A stretch of 64,000 bases of DNA from Pseudoxanthomonas sp. JBR18 (GTDB taxonomy: Bacteria; Pseudomonadota; Gammaproteobacteria; Xanthomonadales; Xanthomonadaceae). The stretch lies in the NCBI RefSeq assembly GCF_028198165.1, contig NZ_CP116339.1:2611001-2675000 (forward strand), written 5' to 3'. The translations under genes and the position numbers were made by a program. This document shows positions 34,494 to 45,609 of the stretch, one piece after another (the first letter of the stretch is position 1; every line of letters starts with the position of its first letter). Below the pieces are notes generated by a model. That model saw only the letters and a program-made list of their open reading frames with translations, was not told the origin of the DNA and did no database searches.

Positions 34494-34499
34494 TATGAT
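34494..34499 (+). promoter_or_regulatory. possible -10 box for pntAB-pntB
   Basis: TATGAT lies 44 bases before the pntAB start in the divergent gap between the sigma factor and pntAB. The only good -35 (TTGACG at 34461) is too far away (27 bases), so another -35 or an activator would be needed. Because the sigma cassette separates pntAB-pntB from pntAA, a promoter in this gap is expected. Confidence 0.3.
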
Positions 34500-34542
34500 G
34501 CCGCCGCGGCCTTCAGTCGGCTATCCAAGGGGAACTCGGTCC

Positions 34543-34845
34543 ATGAGCGACGGTTTCGTAGCGCTGTACATCTTCATGCTGGCGGCCATCGCCGGCCACG
34601 TCATCATCTCGCGCGTGCCGGTGATCCTGCACACGCCGCTGATGTCCGGATCCAACTTCATCCACGGCATCGTGCTGATCGGTGCGATGGTGGTGCTGGG
34701 CCATGCCGACACCACGCTGGAGAAGGTTCTGGGCTTCCTGGCGGTGCTGCTCGGCGCGGGCAACGCGGCCGGTGGCTACGTGGTGACCGAGCGGATGCTG
34801 GACATGTTCAAGTCCAGCAAGAAGAAGCCGGAGGCGCCCAAGTGA
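34543..34845 (+). CDS. pntAB: NAD(P) transhydrogenase alpha-2 subunit (membrane)
   Basis: 100 residues with three transmembrane helices (FVALYIFMLAAIAGHVIISR, NFIHGIVLIGAMVVLGHA, VLGFLAVLLGAGNAAGGYVV) and a Lys-rich tail. This is the N-terminal half of the proton channel. An AAGGGGA site precedes the ATG at 34543. The stop overlaps the pntB GTG as GTGA. Confidence 0.93.
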   Translation: MSDGFVALYIFMLAAIAGHVIISRVPVILHTPLMSGSNFIHGIVLIGAMVVLGHADTTLEKVLGFLAVLLGAGNAAGGYVVTERMLDMFKSSKKKPEAPK

Positions 34846-36296
34846 ACCTCACCACCGTGCAACTGCTGGACTGGGTGGTGAGTGCAAGCTACCTGGTGGC
34901 CGCCACCCTGTTCCTGCTGGGCCTGCAGCGCATGGCCTCGCCGATGACCGCGCGCAGCGGCATCCGTTGGGCCGGCACCGGCATGCTGGTGGCGACCGTC
35001 GCCACGTTCTTCCTGCCCGAGCTGCACAACATCCCGCTGATCCTGGCGGCGATCGTCATTGGCGTCGGTGCGGCCTGGGTGTCGGCCAAGAAGGTCGCCA
35101 TCACCGACATGCCGCAGATGGTGGCGCTGTACAACGGCATGGGCGGCGGCTCGGCCGCCGCCATCGGTGCGGTAGAGCTGCTGCGCTACGCCTTCATCCT
35201 CAACCGCGATACCAGCAACTGGAGCGAGGCCGCGATCGCCGAACTGGCCGCCCGCGCGCCGGGTACGACGACCTTGGCCCTGGCCGTGATCGGCTCGGCC
35301 ATCGGCGCGGTGTCGCTGTCCGGCTCGGTGATCGCCTGGGCCAAGCTGGACGGGCGCCTGGACAAGCGCGTGACCTTTCCCGGCCAGCAATTGTTCAACC
35401 TGGGCGTGGCGGTGGCGGTGGTCGTGCTGGGCATCTGGGCGGCGGTGTCGCTCAACCCGATCGCGATCGTGGCGTTCTTCATCGTCGCCCTGGCGCTGGG
35501 CGTGCTGATGACGCTGCCGATCGGCGGTGCGGACATGCCGGTGGTGATCTCGCTGTACAACGCGTTCACCGGCTTGGCGGTCTCGTTCGAAGGCTACGTG
35601 CTGGGCAACGAGGCGCTGATCATCGCCGGCATGATGGTGGGCGCGGCAGGCATTCTGCTCACCCGCCTGATGGCCAAGGCGATGAATCGTCCGGTCACCG
35701 GCGTGCTGTTCTCCAATTTCGGCGGTGGTGGTGCGGCGCAGGAGATCACCGGCAGCCAGAAGCCGATCGAGGCCGGCGATGTCGCCGCGATGATGGCCTT
35801 CGCCGAGCGCGTGGTGATCGTGCCGGGTTACGGCATGGCCGTGGCCCAGGCCCAGCACAAGATCTGGGAGCTGGCCCAGCGCCTGATCGAGCGCGGGGTG
35901 AAGGTGAAGTTCGCCATCCATCCGGTCGCCGGCCGCATGCCCGGCCACATGAACGTGCTGCTGGCCGAGGCCGGCGTGCCCTATGACCTGATCGCCGACA
36001 TGGACGACATCAACCCCGAATTCGCCAACACCGACGTGTCGCTGGTGATCGGTGCCAACGACGTGGTCAATCCGGTGGCCAAGACCGACCCGGCCAGCCC
36101 GATCTATGGCATGCCGATCCTGGACGTGGTGGATTCCAAGAACACCATCGTGATCAAGCGCGGCAAGGGCACTGGCTTTGCCGGGATCGAGAATGCGCTG
36201 TTCTATGCCGACAACACGCGCATGCTCTATGGCGATGGCGCGGAGGTGGCCAGCGCGCTGGTGAGCGAACTCAAGGCCCTGGACGGCGGCCACTGA
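34842..36296 (+). CDS. pntB: NAD(P) transhydrogenase beta subunit
   Basis: 484 residues from the GTG at 34842, with GGAGG upstream in the end of pntAB. About nine transmembrane helices form domain II (AAIVIGVGAAWVSAKKVAIT, MPQMVALYNGMGGGSAA), and the C-terminal domain III binds NADP(H) (VIVPGYGMAVAQAQHKIWEL, GANDVVNPVAKTDPASPIYG, KNTIVIKRGKG). The enzyme makes NADPH from NADH using proton motive force. Confidence 0.96.
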   Translation: MNLTTVQLLDWVVSASYLVAATLFLLGLQRMASPMTARSGIRWAGTGMLVATVATFFLPELHNIPLILAAIVIGVGAAWVSAKKVAITDMPQMVALYNGMGGGSAAAIGAVELLRYAFILNRDTSNWSEAAIAELAARAPGTTTLALAVIGSAIGAVSLSGSVIAWAKLDGRLDKRVTFPGQQLFNLGVAVAVVVLGIWAAVSLNPIAIVAFFIVALALGVLMTLPIGGADMPVVISLYNAFTGLAVSFEGYVLGNEALIIAGMMVGAAGILLTRLMAKAMNRPVTGVLFSNFGGGGAAQEITGSQKPIEAGDVAAMMAFAERVVIVPGYGMAVAQAQHKIWELAQRLIERGVKVKFAIHPVAGRMPGHMNVLLAEAGVPYDLIADMDDINPEFANTDVSLVIGANDVVNPVAKTDPASPIYGMPILDVVDSKNTIVIKRGKGTGFAGIENALFYADNTRMLYGDGAEVASALVSELKALDGGH

Positions 36297-36322
36297 GCCG
36301 CTTGCGCGACCAGCGGCCCGTT

Positions 36323-36739
36323 TCAGCGCGAGGCGATGGCCGCGCCGATCACCCCGGCGGCCAGCAGCAGCCAGTCCAGCGGGCGGTTGGCGAGCTGGAT
36401 AAGGGTCCAGGCCAAGTGTCCGCCAAGCTTGAGGGCTGATTCATCCGGGCGCACGCCCATCGAGATGGCCATCTGCAGCACCACGATGCCCCAACTGGCC
36501 CAGACCGCGCCCAGCGCGGTCAGCGCGGCGGCCCACAGCATGCGCGCGCCGCCGGCGGGCATGCCCCCCAGGCGCAGGGCCAAGGCCGAGGTCAGGCCGA
36601 GGACCAGGGCCATCCAACTGCACTGTCCGCCCAGGTAGACCGACAGGCCCATCCAGGTCATGGTCTGGAGCAGCCCCAGCAGCAGGAACAGGAACAGTGC
36701 GGTCAGGGGCGGGAAACGCGGGGCGGAGGTCGATGGCAT
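36323..36739 (-). CDS. hypothetical membrane protein
   Basis: 138 residues from the ATG at 36739. Four hydrophobic helices (LTALFLFLLLGLLQTMTWMG, SWMALVLGLTSALAL, MLWAAALTALGAVWASWGIV, and LDWLLLAAGVIGAAIAS). No family recognised. It lies convergent to pntB with a 26-base gap. Confidence 0.6.
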   Translation of the reverse strand: MPSTSAPRFPPLTALFLFLLLGLLQTMTWMGLSVYLGGQCSWMALVLGLTSALALRLGGMPAGGARMLWAAALTALGAVWASWGIVVLQMAISMGVRPDESALKLGGHLAWTLIQLANRPLDWLLLAAGVIGAAIASR

Positions 36740-36908
36740 CGGCAGTGGCGCAGGGACAATCGAACAAGGATACCGTCCCGGCCCTTCTCGCCGGCGGCAG
36801 GTCGATGGACCACTGCAACGCTGTGGGGTGCCAGCGGCCCGGCGCTGGCACCCCAGCCCGGTAGAATGGGCGCTTGCCTGGCGTCCCCGTCGTCCCCACC
36901 TGATCCAC

Positions 36909-37460
36909 ATGTACTCAAGCAGCAGCGAACCGGTCCAGTTCGAGCGCGATTGCGCCGCCGTCATGGTGCCCGCGGGCGAGACGGTCACCCTACCGGCCGG
37001 CACTTATGGCTATATCACCCAGGCCCTGGGCGGCAGCTACACCGTCTTCGTGGAGGGCAACCTGTTCCGTATCGCCGGCCAGGACGCCGATGCACTGGGC
37101 AAGGAGCCGGCTGCGCCGTTGGAACTGGCCGAGGATGCCGGCGACGACCAGGTCGAGCAGTTGGTCTGGTCGCAGCTGCGGACCTGCTTCGACCCGGAGA
37201 TCCCGTTCAACATCGTCGACCTGGGGCTGATCTACGAGGTGGACTTGGACCACCGCGACGATGGCCAGCGCCAGGTCGCGGTCAAGATGACGTTGACCGC
37301 GCCGGGCTGCGGGATGGGCGAGATCCTGGTCGACGACGTGCGCAGCAAGCTGGAGATGATCCCGACCATCGCCGAGGCGGATGTGGAACTGGTGTTCGAT
37401 CCGCCCTGGAACCAGACGATGATGTCCGAGGCCGCGCGCCTCGAGACCGGCATGATGTGA
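36909..37460 (+). CDS. sufT: SufT, Fe-S cluster assembly accessory protein
   Basis: 183 residues. An N-terminal extension (YSSSSEPVQFERDCAAVMVP, with VTLPAGTYGYITQALGGSY) precedes a MIP18/DUF59 domain (about 95-183) with FDPEIPFNIVDLGLIYEVDL, LTAPGCGMGEILVDDV and DPPWNQTMMSEAAR. SufT proteins support Fe-S maturation under demand. No suf operon is visible in the window. Confidence 0.9.
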   Translation: MYSSSSEPVQFERDCAAVMVPAGETVTLPAGTYGYITQALGGSYTVFVEGNLFRIAGQDADALGKEPAAPLELAEDAGDDQVEQLVWSQLRTCFDPEIPFNIVDLGLIYEVDLDHRDDGQRQVAVKMTLTAPGCGMGEILVDDVRSKLEMIPTIAEADVELVFDPPWNQTMMSEAARLETGMM

Positions 37461-37470
37461 TGCCCCGGAA

Positions 37471-37496
37471 AGCCCGCCAATCCCGCGGGCTTTTTT
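37471..37496 (+). terminator. terminator after sufT
   Basis: AGCCCGC pairs with GCGGGCT around CAATCCC and leads into TTTTTT. Confidence 0.85.
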
Positions 37497-40021
<2,525 letters not shown>

Positions 40022-40039
40022 TCGTGGTGGTGTGAGTCG

Positions 40040-40070
40040 CAGGCCCCGGCGTGGCCGGGGCCTGTTGGTT
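40040..40070 (+). terminator. terminator after the M4 protease
   Basis: CAGGCCCCGGC pairs with GCCGGGGCCTG around GTG and is followed by TTGGTTG, a weak T-run. Confidence 0.65.
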
Positions 40071-40156
40071 GCGCTGGAAACGACGCGGGGCAGCGTGAAT
40101 CGTCCTCTTGCGGGCGCTATCCTTGCGGGGTTTTGTTTCCGAGCAGGTAGCGCTCC

Positions 40157-41254
40157 ATGTCTTCGTCGTCCACGGTTTTTTCCGTCCAGCGTTCCGGCCA
40201 TGCGCGCAGCGCCGCTGAACGTGACCAGATCCTTTCCGCGCCGGGTTTCGGTACCCGGTTCACCGACCACATGGTCGCCATCACCTGGGACCGTGACCAT
40301 GGCTGGCATGACGCGCAGGTGCGGCCCTACGGCCCGCTCTCGCTCGATCCCGCGGCCTCGGTCCTGCACTACGGCCAGGAAATCTTCGAGGGCATCAAGG
40401 CCTACCGCCACGCCGACGGCTCGATCTGGACCTTCCGTCCGCAGGCCAACGGCGCGCGCCTGCAGCGCTCGGCCAAGCGCCTGGCGCTGCCGGAGCTGCC
40501 GGTGGACCTGTTCGTGGAGTCGCTGCGCCAGCTGATCTCCGTGGACGCGCACTGGGTGCCCTCGGCACCGGAAACCAGCCTGTACTTCCGTCCCTTCATG
40601 ATCGCCGACGAGGCGTTCCTAGGCGTGCGTGCCGCGCAGAAGGCGACCTACTACGTGATCGCCAGCCCGGCCGGTCCCTATTTCGCCAAGGGCGTGGCGC
40701 CGGTGTCGATCTGGCTGTCCACCGATTACGCGCGTGCCGGCAAGGGCGGTACCGGCGCGGCCAAGTGCGGCGGCAACTACGCCGCCTCGCTGCTGCCGCA
40801 GACCATCGCCCAGTCGAAGGGCTGTTCGCAGGTCCTGTTCCTGGACCCGGTCGAGGGCAAGTACATCGAGGAACTTGGGGGCATGAATGTGTTCCTGGTC
40901 TACCAGGACGGCACGCTGGTGACCCCGGCGCTGTCCGGCAGCATCCTGGAGGGCATCACGCGCTCGAGCATCCTCCAGCTGGCGCGCGATCGCGGCATGA
41001 CCGTGCAGGAGCGCAAGATGTCCATCGACGAGTGGAAGCAGGGTGTGGCGTCAGGCGAGATCGCCGAGGTGTTCGCCTGCGGCACGGCCGCGGTGGTCAC
41101 CCCGATCGGGGAGTTGAAGGGCGAGGGCTTTGCGGTGGGCAACCCGGATGCCGAGGCTGGCCAGGTCACCATGGCCCTGCGCAAGGAGCTGACCGACATC
41201 CAGTACGGGCGCCTGCCCGATCCCCATGGCTGGCTGGTGCGCCTGGACGGCTGA
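40157..41254 (+). CDS. ilvE: branched-chain amino acid aminotransferase
   Basis: 365 residues, a fold-type IV PLP enzyme for the last step of leucine, isoleucine and valine synthesis. Motifs are LHYGQEIFEGIKAYR, FRPQANGARLQRSAKRL, the PLP-lysine in GGTGAAKCGGNYAASLLP, EELGGMNVFLVYQ, and ACGTAAVVTPIGEL. The length matches the longer BCAT type (about 360). It stands alone between the two protease genes with terminators on both sides. Confidence 0.96.
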   Translation: MSSSSTVFSVQRSGHARSAAERDQILSAPGFGTRFTDHMVAITWDRDHGWHDAQVRPYGPLSLDPAASVLHYGQEIFEGIKAYRHADGSIWTFRPQANGARLQRSAKRLALPELPVDLFVESLRQLISVDAHWVPSAPETSLYFRPFMIADEAFLGVRAAQKATYYVIASPAGPYFAKGVAPVSIWLSTDYARAGKGGTGAAKCGGNYAASLLPQTIAQSKGCSQVLFLDPVEGKYIEELGGMNVFLVYQDGTLVTPALSGSILEGITRSSILQLARDRGMTVQERKMSIDEWKQGVASGEIAEVFACGTAAVVTPIGELKGEGFAVGNPDAEAGQVTMALRKELTDIQYGRLPDPHGWLVRLDG

Positions 41255-41283
41255 GTCCACGCCTCAAAGTTGAATGCGTGAGC

Positions 41284-41315
41284 AGGCCGGGCGGGTCATC
41301 CGCCCGGCCTGTTTT
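41284..41315 (+). terminator. terminator after ilvE
   Basis: AGGCCGGGCGG (41284-41294) pairs with CCGCCCGGCCT (41300-41310) around a five-base loop, then GTTTT. Confidence 0.87.
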
Positions 41316-41699
41316 GTGTCGGCCCGCCCACGTGGCGCTCGTTGGCGGACGGCGCCTGGAGCCTTGTCCGGTGCGCCAGCGATGCTGCGACAGCAAAGAC
41401 CTGTCCCGGGAAACGTATTCAGGGCGCGATCCGGACATCGGAGAAGTCGGCTCAGGCCATTTTTTGACGTGATGGCTGTCTCGATTTTAGAAAGTGGTGA
41501 CATATTTCGTCACAAACCGTCCTGTGAGACCTGTCCAGGTCCTGTCGGCTCGGTTAGGTTCGGCTCAGGTTCGGCGCGACGCCGGGCCGTCATCCCCCGG
41601 AGATCGCAACGCAGTGCATGCAACGGCCTCGATGGATTCGAGGGCGATCGCCGGTCTTTTCCCGCAAGAAGCGGGTCAATTCACCCAGAGGGAATCCTG
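41316..41699 (+). promoter_or_regulatory. 384-base upstream region of the S8 protease, with candidate promoter and operator
   Basis: A TTGACG (41464-41469) and TAGAAA (41488-41493) pair with 18-base spacing is a good sigma-70 candidate. Immediately downstream, GTGAC-ATATTTC-GTCAC (41497-41513) is a 17-base palindrome sitting at the expected transcript start. Three TCGGC repeats at 41545, 41560 and 41571 follow. No gene is visible. GAGGGAAT lies before the protease ATG. Confidence 0.45.
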
Positions 41700-43823
41700 A
41701 TGTCCGAAGTCTCCAAGCGCCGCCTGCGCCTGCATTCACTGGCCCTCGCCACCGTGGTGGCGATCTCCGCCCTGGGCGCGGTGCCCGCCATGGCGGCCGA
41801 CCGCGTCAACCTGAGCGGCCTGCAGTCACCCGAGCAGCACAGCTTCGACCGTTTCATCGTGAAGTACCGCGACGGCAGCAGCGAGCAGGCCAGCGCCGCG
41901 TCGATGAAGCAGGCCCTGGGCAGCGCCGCGCGCGCGGTTCCCAGCGCGAAAGGACGGGCCCTGGGCCTGAACCACCTGCGCCGCACGGCGGTGGGCTCGG
42001 ACGTGGTCACCACGGACCGCAAGCTGGACAAGGTGGAAGCCGAAACCCTGATGCGCCAGATCGCCGCCGATCCCAACGTGGAATACGTCGAGGTCGACAA
42101 GCTCAACCATGCGTACCTGACGCCCAACGATACTAATTTCAGCCAGCAGTGGGACTTCGGCACCGGCACCGGCGGCATGTACGCGACCAGCGCCTGGGAC
42201 GTCACCAACGGCAGCGGGGCGGTGGTGGCGGTGCTCGATACCGGCATCACTTCGCACTCGGACCTCAACGCCAACATCCTGCCGGGCTACGACTTCATCG
42301 TGGATACCTTCGTGTCCAACGACGGCGACGGGCGCGACTCGGACCCGTCCGACCCAGGCGATGCCTATGCGGCCAACGAATGCGGCAGCGGCATCGGCGC
42401 GTCCAACTCCAGCTGGCATGGCACCCACGTGGCCGGCACCATCGCGGCGGTGACCAACAACAACAAGGGCGTGGCCGGCGTGGCGTATGGGGCCAAGGTG
42501 GTTCCGGTGCGCGTGCTGGGCAAGTGCGGTGGCTATGACTCGGATATTGCCGACGCGATCATCTGGGCCTCCGGCGGCACGGTCAGCGGCGTGCCGGCCA
42601 ACCCGTATCCGGCCGAGGCCATCAACCTCAGCCTGGGTGGCAGTGGGGCGTGCGGCAGCACCACCCAGGCGGCCATCAACGGCGCGGTCTCGCGTGGGAC
42701 CACGCTGGTGATCGCGGCGGGCAACGACAACACCAACGTCTCCAACGCCAGCCCGGCCAACTGCAACAACGTCATCGCCGTGGGCGCCACCACCAGCAGC
42801 GGCGCGCGCGCCAGCTACTCCAACTACGGCTCGCTGGTGGACATCGCCGCGCCGGGCTCGGGCATCCTGTCCACGCTCAACAGTGGTACGACCTCGCCGG
42901 GCTCGGAGACCTACGCGTCCTACAGCGGCACCTCGATGGCGACTCCGCACGTGGCCGGCGTGGTGGCCTTGATGCAGTCGGTGGCCAACCCGGCGCTGAC
43001 TCCGGCCCAGGTCGAATCGATCATCAAGAGCAGTGCGCGCGCCTTCCCGTCCACACCCTCGCAGTCGATCGGTACAGGCATCCTGCAGGCACGCGCGGCG
43101 GTCGATGCCGCCGGTGGCGGCGGCGGGGACGACGGTGGTGGCGATACCGGCACCACGCTGACCAACGGCACGCCCAAGACCGGGCTGGCGGCCAGCAGCG
43201 GCAATTCGCTCAACTACACGATGACCGTGCCCGCTGGCGCGTCGAACCTGGTGTTCACCACCTCCGGCGGCTCCGGTGACGCGGACCTGTACGTCAAGTT
43301 CGGCAGTGCACCGACCGACAGCAGCTACGACTGCCGGCCTTACAAGACGGGCAACGCCGAAACCTGCACCATCGCCAGCCCCTCGGCCGGCACCTACTAC
43401 GTGCGCGTCAAGGCGTACTCGACGTTCTCCGGCCTCAGCCTCAGCGGGAGCTACACCGCCGGTGGCAGCGGTGGAGGTTCCTCCCAGGCCTACAGCAACA
43501 CCAGCGATGTGGCGATCAGCGACAACGCCACGGTCACCAGCACCATCAACGTGTCCGGGCGCAGTGGTAACGCCGGGTCCAGCGTGCCGGTGGCGGTGAA
43601 CATCGTGCACACCTACATCGGGGACCTGAAGGTCGATCTGCTGGCACCGGATGGCAGCGTGTACGTGCTGCACAATCGTAGCGGCGGCAGCGCCGACAAC
43701 ATCAACAAGACCTATACCGTGAACCTGTCCAGCGAAGCCCTGAACGGTGCCTGGAAGCTGCGCGTCAACGACAACGCCAGCGGCGACACGGGCTACATCA
43801 ACAGCTGGAGCGTCACCTTCTAA
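41700..43823 (+). CDS. secreted S8 serine protease with PPC and P/homoB domains
   Basis: 707 residues from the ATG at 41700. A signal peptide is cut after about residue 32 (PAMA). An I9-like propeptide (FIVKYRDGSSEQ, ADPNVEYVEVDKLNHAY) spans about 50-140. The subtilisin domain has Asp180 in VAVLDTGITSHSD, His240 in SSWHGTHVAGTIA and Ser412 in GTSMATPHVAG. A Gly-rich linker is followed by a PPC domain (about 485-580) and a C-terminal proprotein-convertase P domain (about 595-707, VHTYIGDLKVDLLAPDGSVY). It is expected to be an extracellular protease exported by Sec and type II secretion. Confidence 0.95.
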   Translation: MSEVSKRRLRLHSLALATVVAISALGAVPAMAADRVNLSGLQSPEQHSFDRFIVKYRDGSSEQASAASMKQALGSAARAVPSAKGRALGLNHLRRTAVGSDVVTTDRKLDKVEAETLMRQIAADPNVEYVEVDKLNHAYLTPNDTNFSQQWDFGTGTGGMYATSAWDVTNGSGAVVAVLDTGITSHSDLNANILPGYDFIVDTFVSNDGDGRDSDPSDPGDAYAANECGSGIGASNSSWHGTHVAGTIAAVTNNNKGVAGVAYGAKVVPVRVLGKCGGYDSDIADAIIWASGGTVSGVPANPYPAEAINLSLGGSGACGSTTQAAINGAVSRGTTLVIAAGNDNTNVSNASPANCNNVIAVGATTSSGARASYSNYGSLVDIAAPGSGILSTLNSGTTSPGSETYASYSGTSMATPHVAGVVALMQSVANPALTPAQVESIIKSSARAFPSTPSQSIGTGILQARAAVDAAGGGGGDDGGGDTGTTLTNGTPKTGLAASSGNSLNYTMTVPAGASNLVFTTSGGSGDADLYVKFGSAPTDSSYDCRPYKTGNAETCTIASPSAGTYYVRVKAYSTFSGLSLSGSYTAGGSGGGSSQAYSNTSDVAISDNATVTSTINVSGRSGNAGSSVPVAVNIVHTYIGDLKVDLLAPDGSVYVLHNRSGGSADNINKTYTVNLSSEALNGAWKLRVNDNASGDTGYINSWSVTF

Positions 43824-43907
43824 GCGCAGGGGCGAAGCTCGCGGGCAGCGCGCAGCGGATGCGCGGGACAGGAGGTTCGCCCGGAGCTTCCGCAGTAAAG
43901 CCAGTGC

Positions 43908-43950
43908 GCGACCTGGCAGACAGGGATGGCCTGCCGGGTCGCTTGGTTTT
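43908..43950 (+). terminator. terminator after the S8 protease
   Basis: GCGACCTGGCAG (43908-43919) pairs with CTGCCGGGTCGC (43931-43942), with one U-G pair, and is followed by TTGGTTTT. It separates the protease from the convergent asparaginase gene. Confidence 0.7.
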
Positions 43951-44014
43951 CATCGACCGAAGCAAAGCCCTGGCCCGGACCGGGCCCTTGCAGTCACTGC
44001 GCGCCAGGCGGCAC

Positions 44015-44500
44015 TCAGGCCGCTTCGAAGCGGTTGGCCGCGACGTTCTTGCGCACGTGCCGCGGGTCCCAGATGCGGCCGTTCATGGCGATCCACACGC
44101 CCTCCGGTGCCGACTGCACCGCACCGACCGCGCAGCCGATGTTGAACTCCGCATCCGAGCCGCGGAAGCCCGCCGGATTGAGTGCGCCGGTCAGCACGAT
44201 CACGCGGTCTTCCAGCGTCGACAACGTCTGCGCGGTGGCGACCATCGAGTCGGTGCCATGGGTGATCAGCACATGGCGTGCCGGCTGGGCGGCGATGGTG
44301 GCGCGCAGCAACTCGCGGTCGGCGTCGTTGATGTGCAGGGAATCCTTGCGGATGATCGGGATCACAGTGAAACGGAACGCCACGCCCAGTTCCTTCAGGA
44401 TGCGGCCGATCTGCGGCTCGCCCACCTGGTAGTCGGACTTGTCGTCGAAATAGATCTTGTCGATGGTGCCGCCGGTGGTGACCACCAGCAGCTCATCCAT
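44015..44500 (-). CDS. single-domain asparaginase-like protein
   Basis: 161 residues from the ATG at 44500; an in-frame GTG at 44521 would add seven. It carries the asparaginase N-terminal motifs VVTTGGTIDK (first catalytic Thr) and LITHGTDSMVATAQ (second Thr-Asp pair), plus VIVLTGALNPAGFRGSDAEF. It ends where full-length enzymes (about 330 residues) would begin their C-terminal domain. Because no frameshifted remainder follows, this looks like a genuine half-size family rather than a broken gene. Activity is not assured. Confidence 0.8.
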   Translation of the reverse strand: MDELLVVTTGGTIDKIYFDDKSDYQVGEPQIGRILKELGVAFRFTVIPIIRKDSLHINDADRELLRATIAAQPARHVLITHGTDSMVATAQTLSTLEDRVIVLTGALNPAGFRGSDAEFNIGCAVGAVQSAPEGVWIAMNGRIWDPRHVRKNVAANRFEAA

Positions 44501-44535
44501 CGGCTTGGAAAGAGGGTTCACGGGCCTGGACCTGG

Positions 44536-44922
44536 TTACGGCGAGGAGTCGTCGGGCGCGGATTCTACGCGGGTGCCACGCGCAGCCCCAGCCTTGCGTG
44601 CGAAGCGCCCGCGCAGCCCACGCCAGCTGGACGCGAAGACGATGACCAGCGCCAGCAGCAGTTCCAGCCAGCCATACAAGCGCACCTCCGGATGCGACCA
44701 GGCGGTCATCACGCCGTGGCTGAACCAGCCCAGCGCCAGCACGCCGGACCAGAACACCGCCAGCGGGCGCCCCAGCCGTGCGCCGATGGCCAGCAGCAGC
44801 GGCGGCAGGGTGAAGACCACGAGCGTGGCGATGACATGGCGATCGTCGCGGAACCACCAGCCGAACAGCGCCGAAAGAAGCAGGAGCGCGATGGCTAGCC
44901 CGGGGCGGGGAACCCGGGTCAC
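44536..44922 (-). CDS. DUF2069 membrane protein
   Basis: 128 residues, four hydrophobic helices (LAIALLLLSALFGWWF, VIATLVVFTLPPLLLAIGAR, LAVFWSGVLALGWFSHGVM, WLELLLALVIVFASSW) with the conserved FSHGVMTAWSHPE stretch of DUF2069. Function unknown. Its start overlaps the wrbA stop by four bases, so wrbA, DUF2069 and possibly the asparaginase gene form one unit. Confidence 0.82.
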   Translation of the reverse strand: MTRVPRPGLAIALLLLSALFGWWFRDDRHVIATLVVFTLPPLLLAIGARLGRPLAVFWSGVLALGWFSHGVMTAWSHPEVRLYGWLELLLALVIVFASSWRGLRGRFARKAGAARGTRVESAPDDSSP

Positions 44923-45518
44923 GATGCCAGCGCCAGGCGCTGCGCGACCCGAGCCAGGCGCCGGCCCAGGGCACGGGCCAGCGCGGCTTCTTCTTCGCTG
45001 GGCTGCGGATCATCCTCGCCACCGGCCACGTGGCTGGCGCCGTAGGGCGTGCCGCCGGTGCGCGTGGTGCTCAGCAGCGGCTCGGTGTAGGGAATGCCGA
45101 CGATCACACAGCCGTGGTGCAGCAACGGCACCTGCATCGACAGCAGCGTGGCCTCCTGGCCGCCGTGCTGGGTGGCAGTGGAGGTGAACACGGCCGCGGG
45201 CTTGTCCACCAGCGTGCCGCTGGCCCATTCGGCGCCGAGCGAGTCGATGAAGTACTTCATCGGCGCGGCCATGTTGCCGAAGCGGGTGGGGCTGCCGATC
45301 GCCAGGCCGATGCATTCGACCAGGTCGTTAGGCTCGACGTAGGGCGCGCCGTCCTCGGGAACGGGGGGCGCACTGGTCTGGGTGACGGCGGCCACCGGCG
45401 GCACGCTGCGCAGACGGGCGGACATGCCCTGGACTTCCCCGATGCCGCGTGCCAGCTGGCGCGCCAGGCGCGCGACCGAGCCGCCGCGGCTGTAGTACAG
45501 GACCAGGATCTCGGGCAT
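44919..45518 (-). CDS. wrbA: NAD(P)H:quinone oxidoreductase WrbA-type flavoprotein
   Basis: 199 residues from the ATG at 45518. The flavodoxin-like fold has the FMN phosphate loop VLYYSRGGSVARLA, the IGSPTRFGNMAAPMKYFIDS motif diagnostic of WrbA, and FTSTATQHGGQEATLLSMQ. It reduces quinones by two electrons and limits oxidative stress. The residues 70-85 region is Pro-rich as usual. Confidence 0.92.
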   Translation of the reverse strand: MPEILVLYYSRGGSVARLARQLARGIGEVQGMSARLRSVPPVAAVTQTSAPPVPEDGAPYVEPNDLVECIGLAIGSPTRFGNMAAPMKYFIDSLGAEWASGTLVDKPAAVFTSTATQHGGQEATLLSMQVPLLHHGCVIVGIPYTEPLLSTTRTGGTPYGASHVAGGEDDPQPSEEEAALARALGRRLARVAQRLALAS

Positions 45519-45609
45519 CGGGCAGGGTGTCCATGCATCAACGGGGGCGCCAGTATCGGTCCATGGCGCTTGCCTGTCGCCCCACGGCGCTTCGGTTACC
45601 CTTGCGCCG

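Noticed and set aside
34257..34841. Upstream extension of the pntB frame through pntAB and into the sigma gene
   Set aside because: The GTG at 34842 has a good ribosome-binding site and the product begins at the normal PntB start. The extension lies in another gene's frame.
41826..43673. Long minus-strand frame opposite the S8 protease
   Set aside because: Antisense shadow of a gene with an intact catalytic triad and several recognisable domains.
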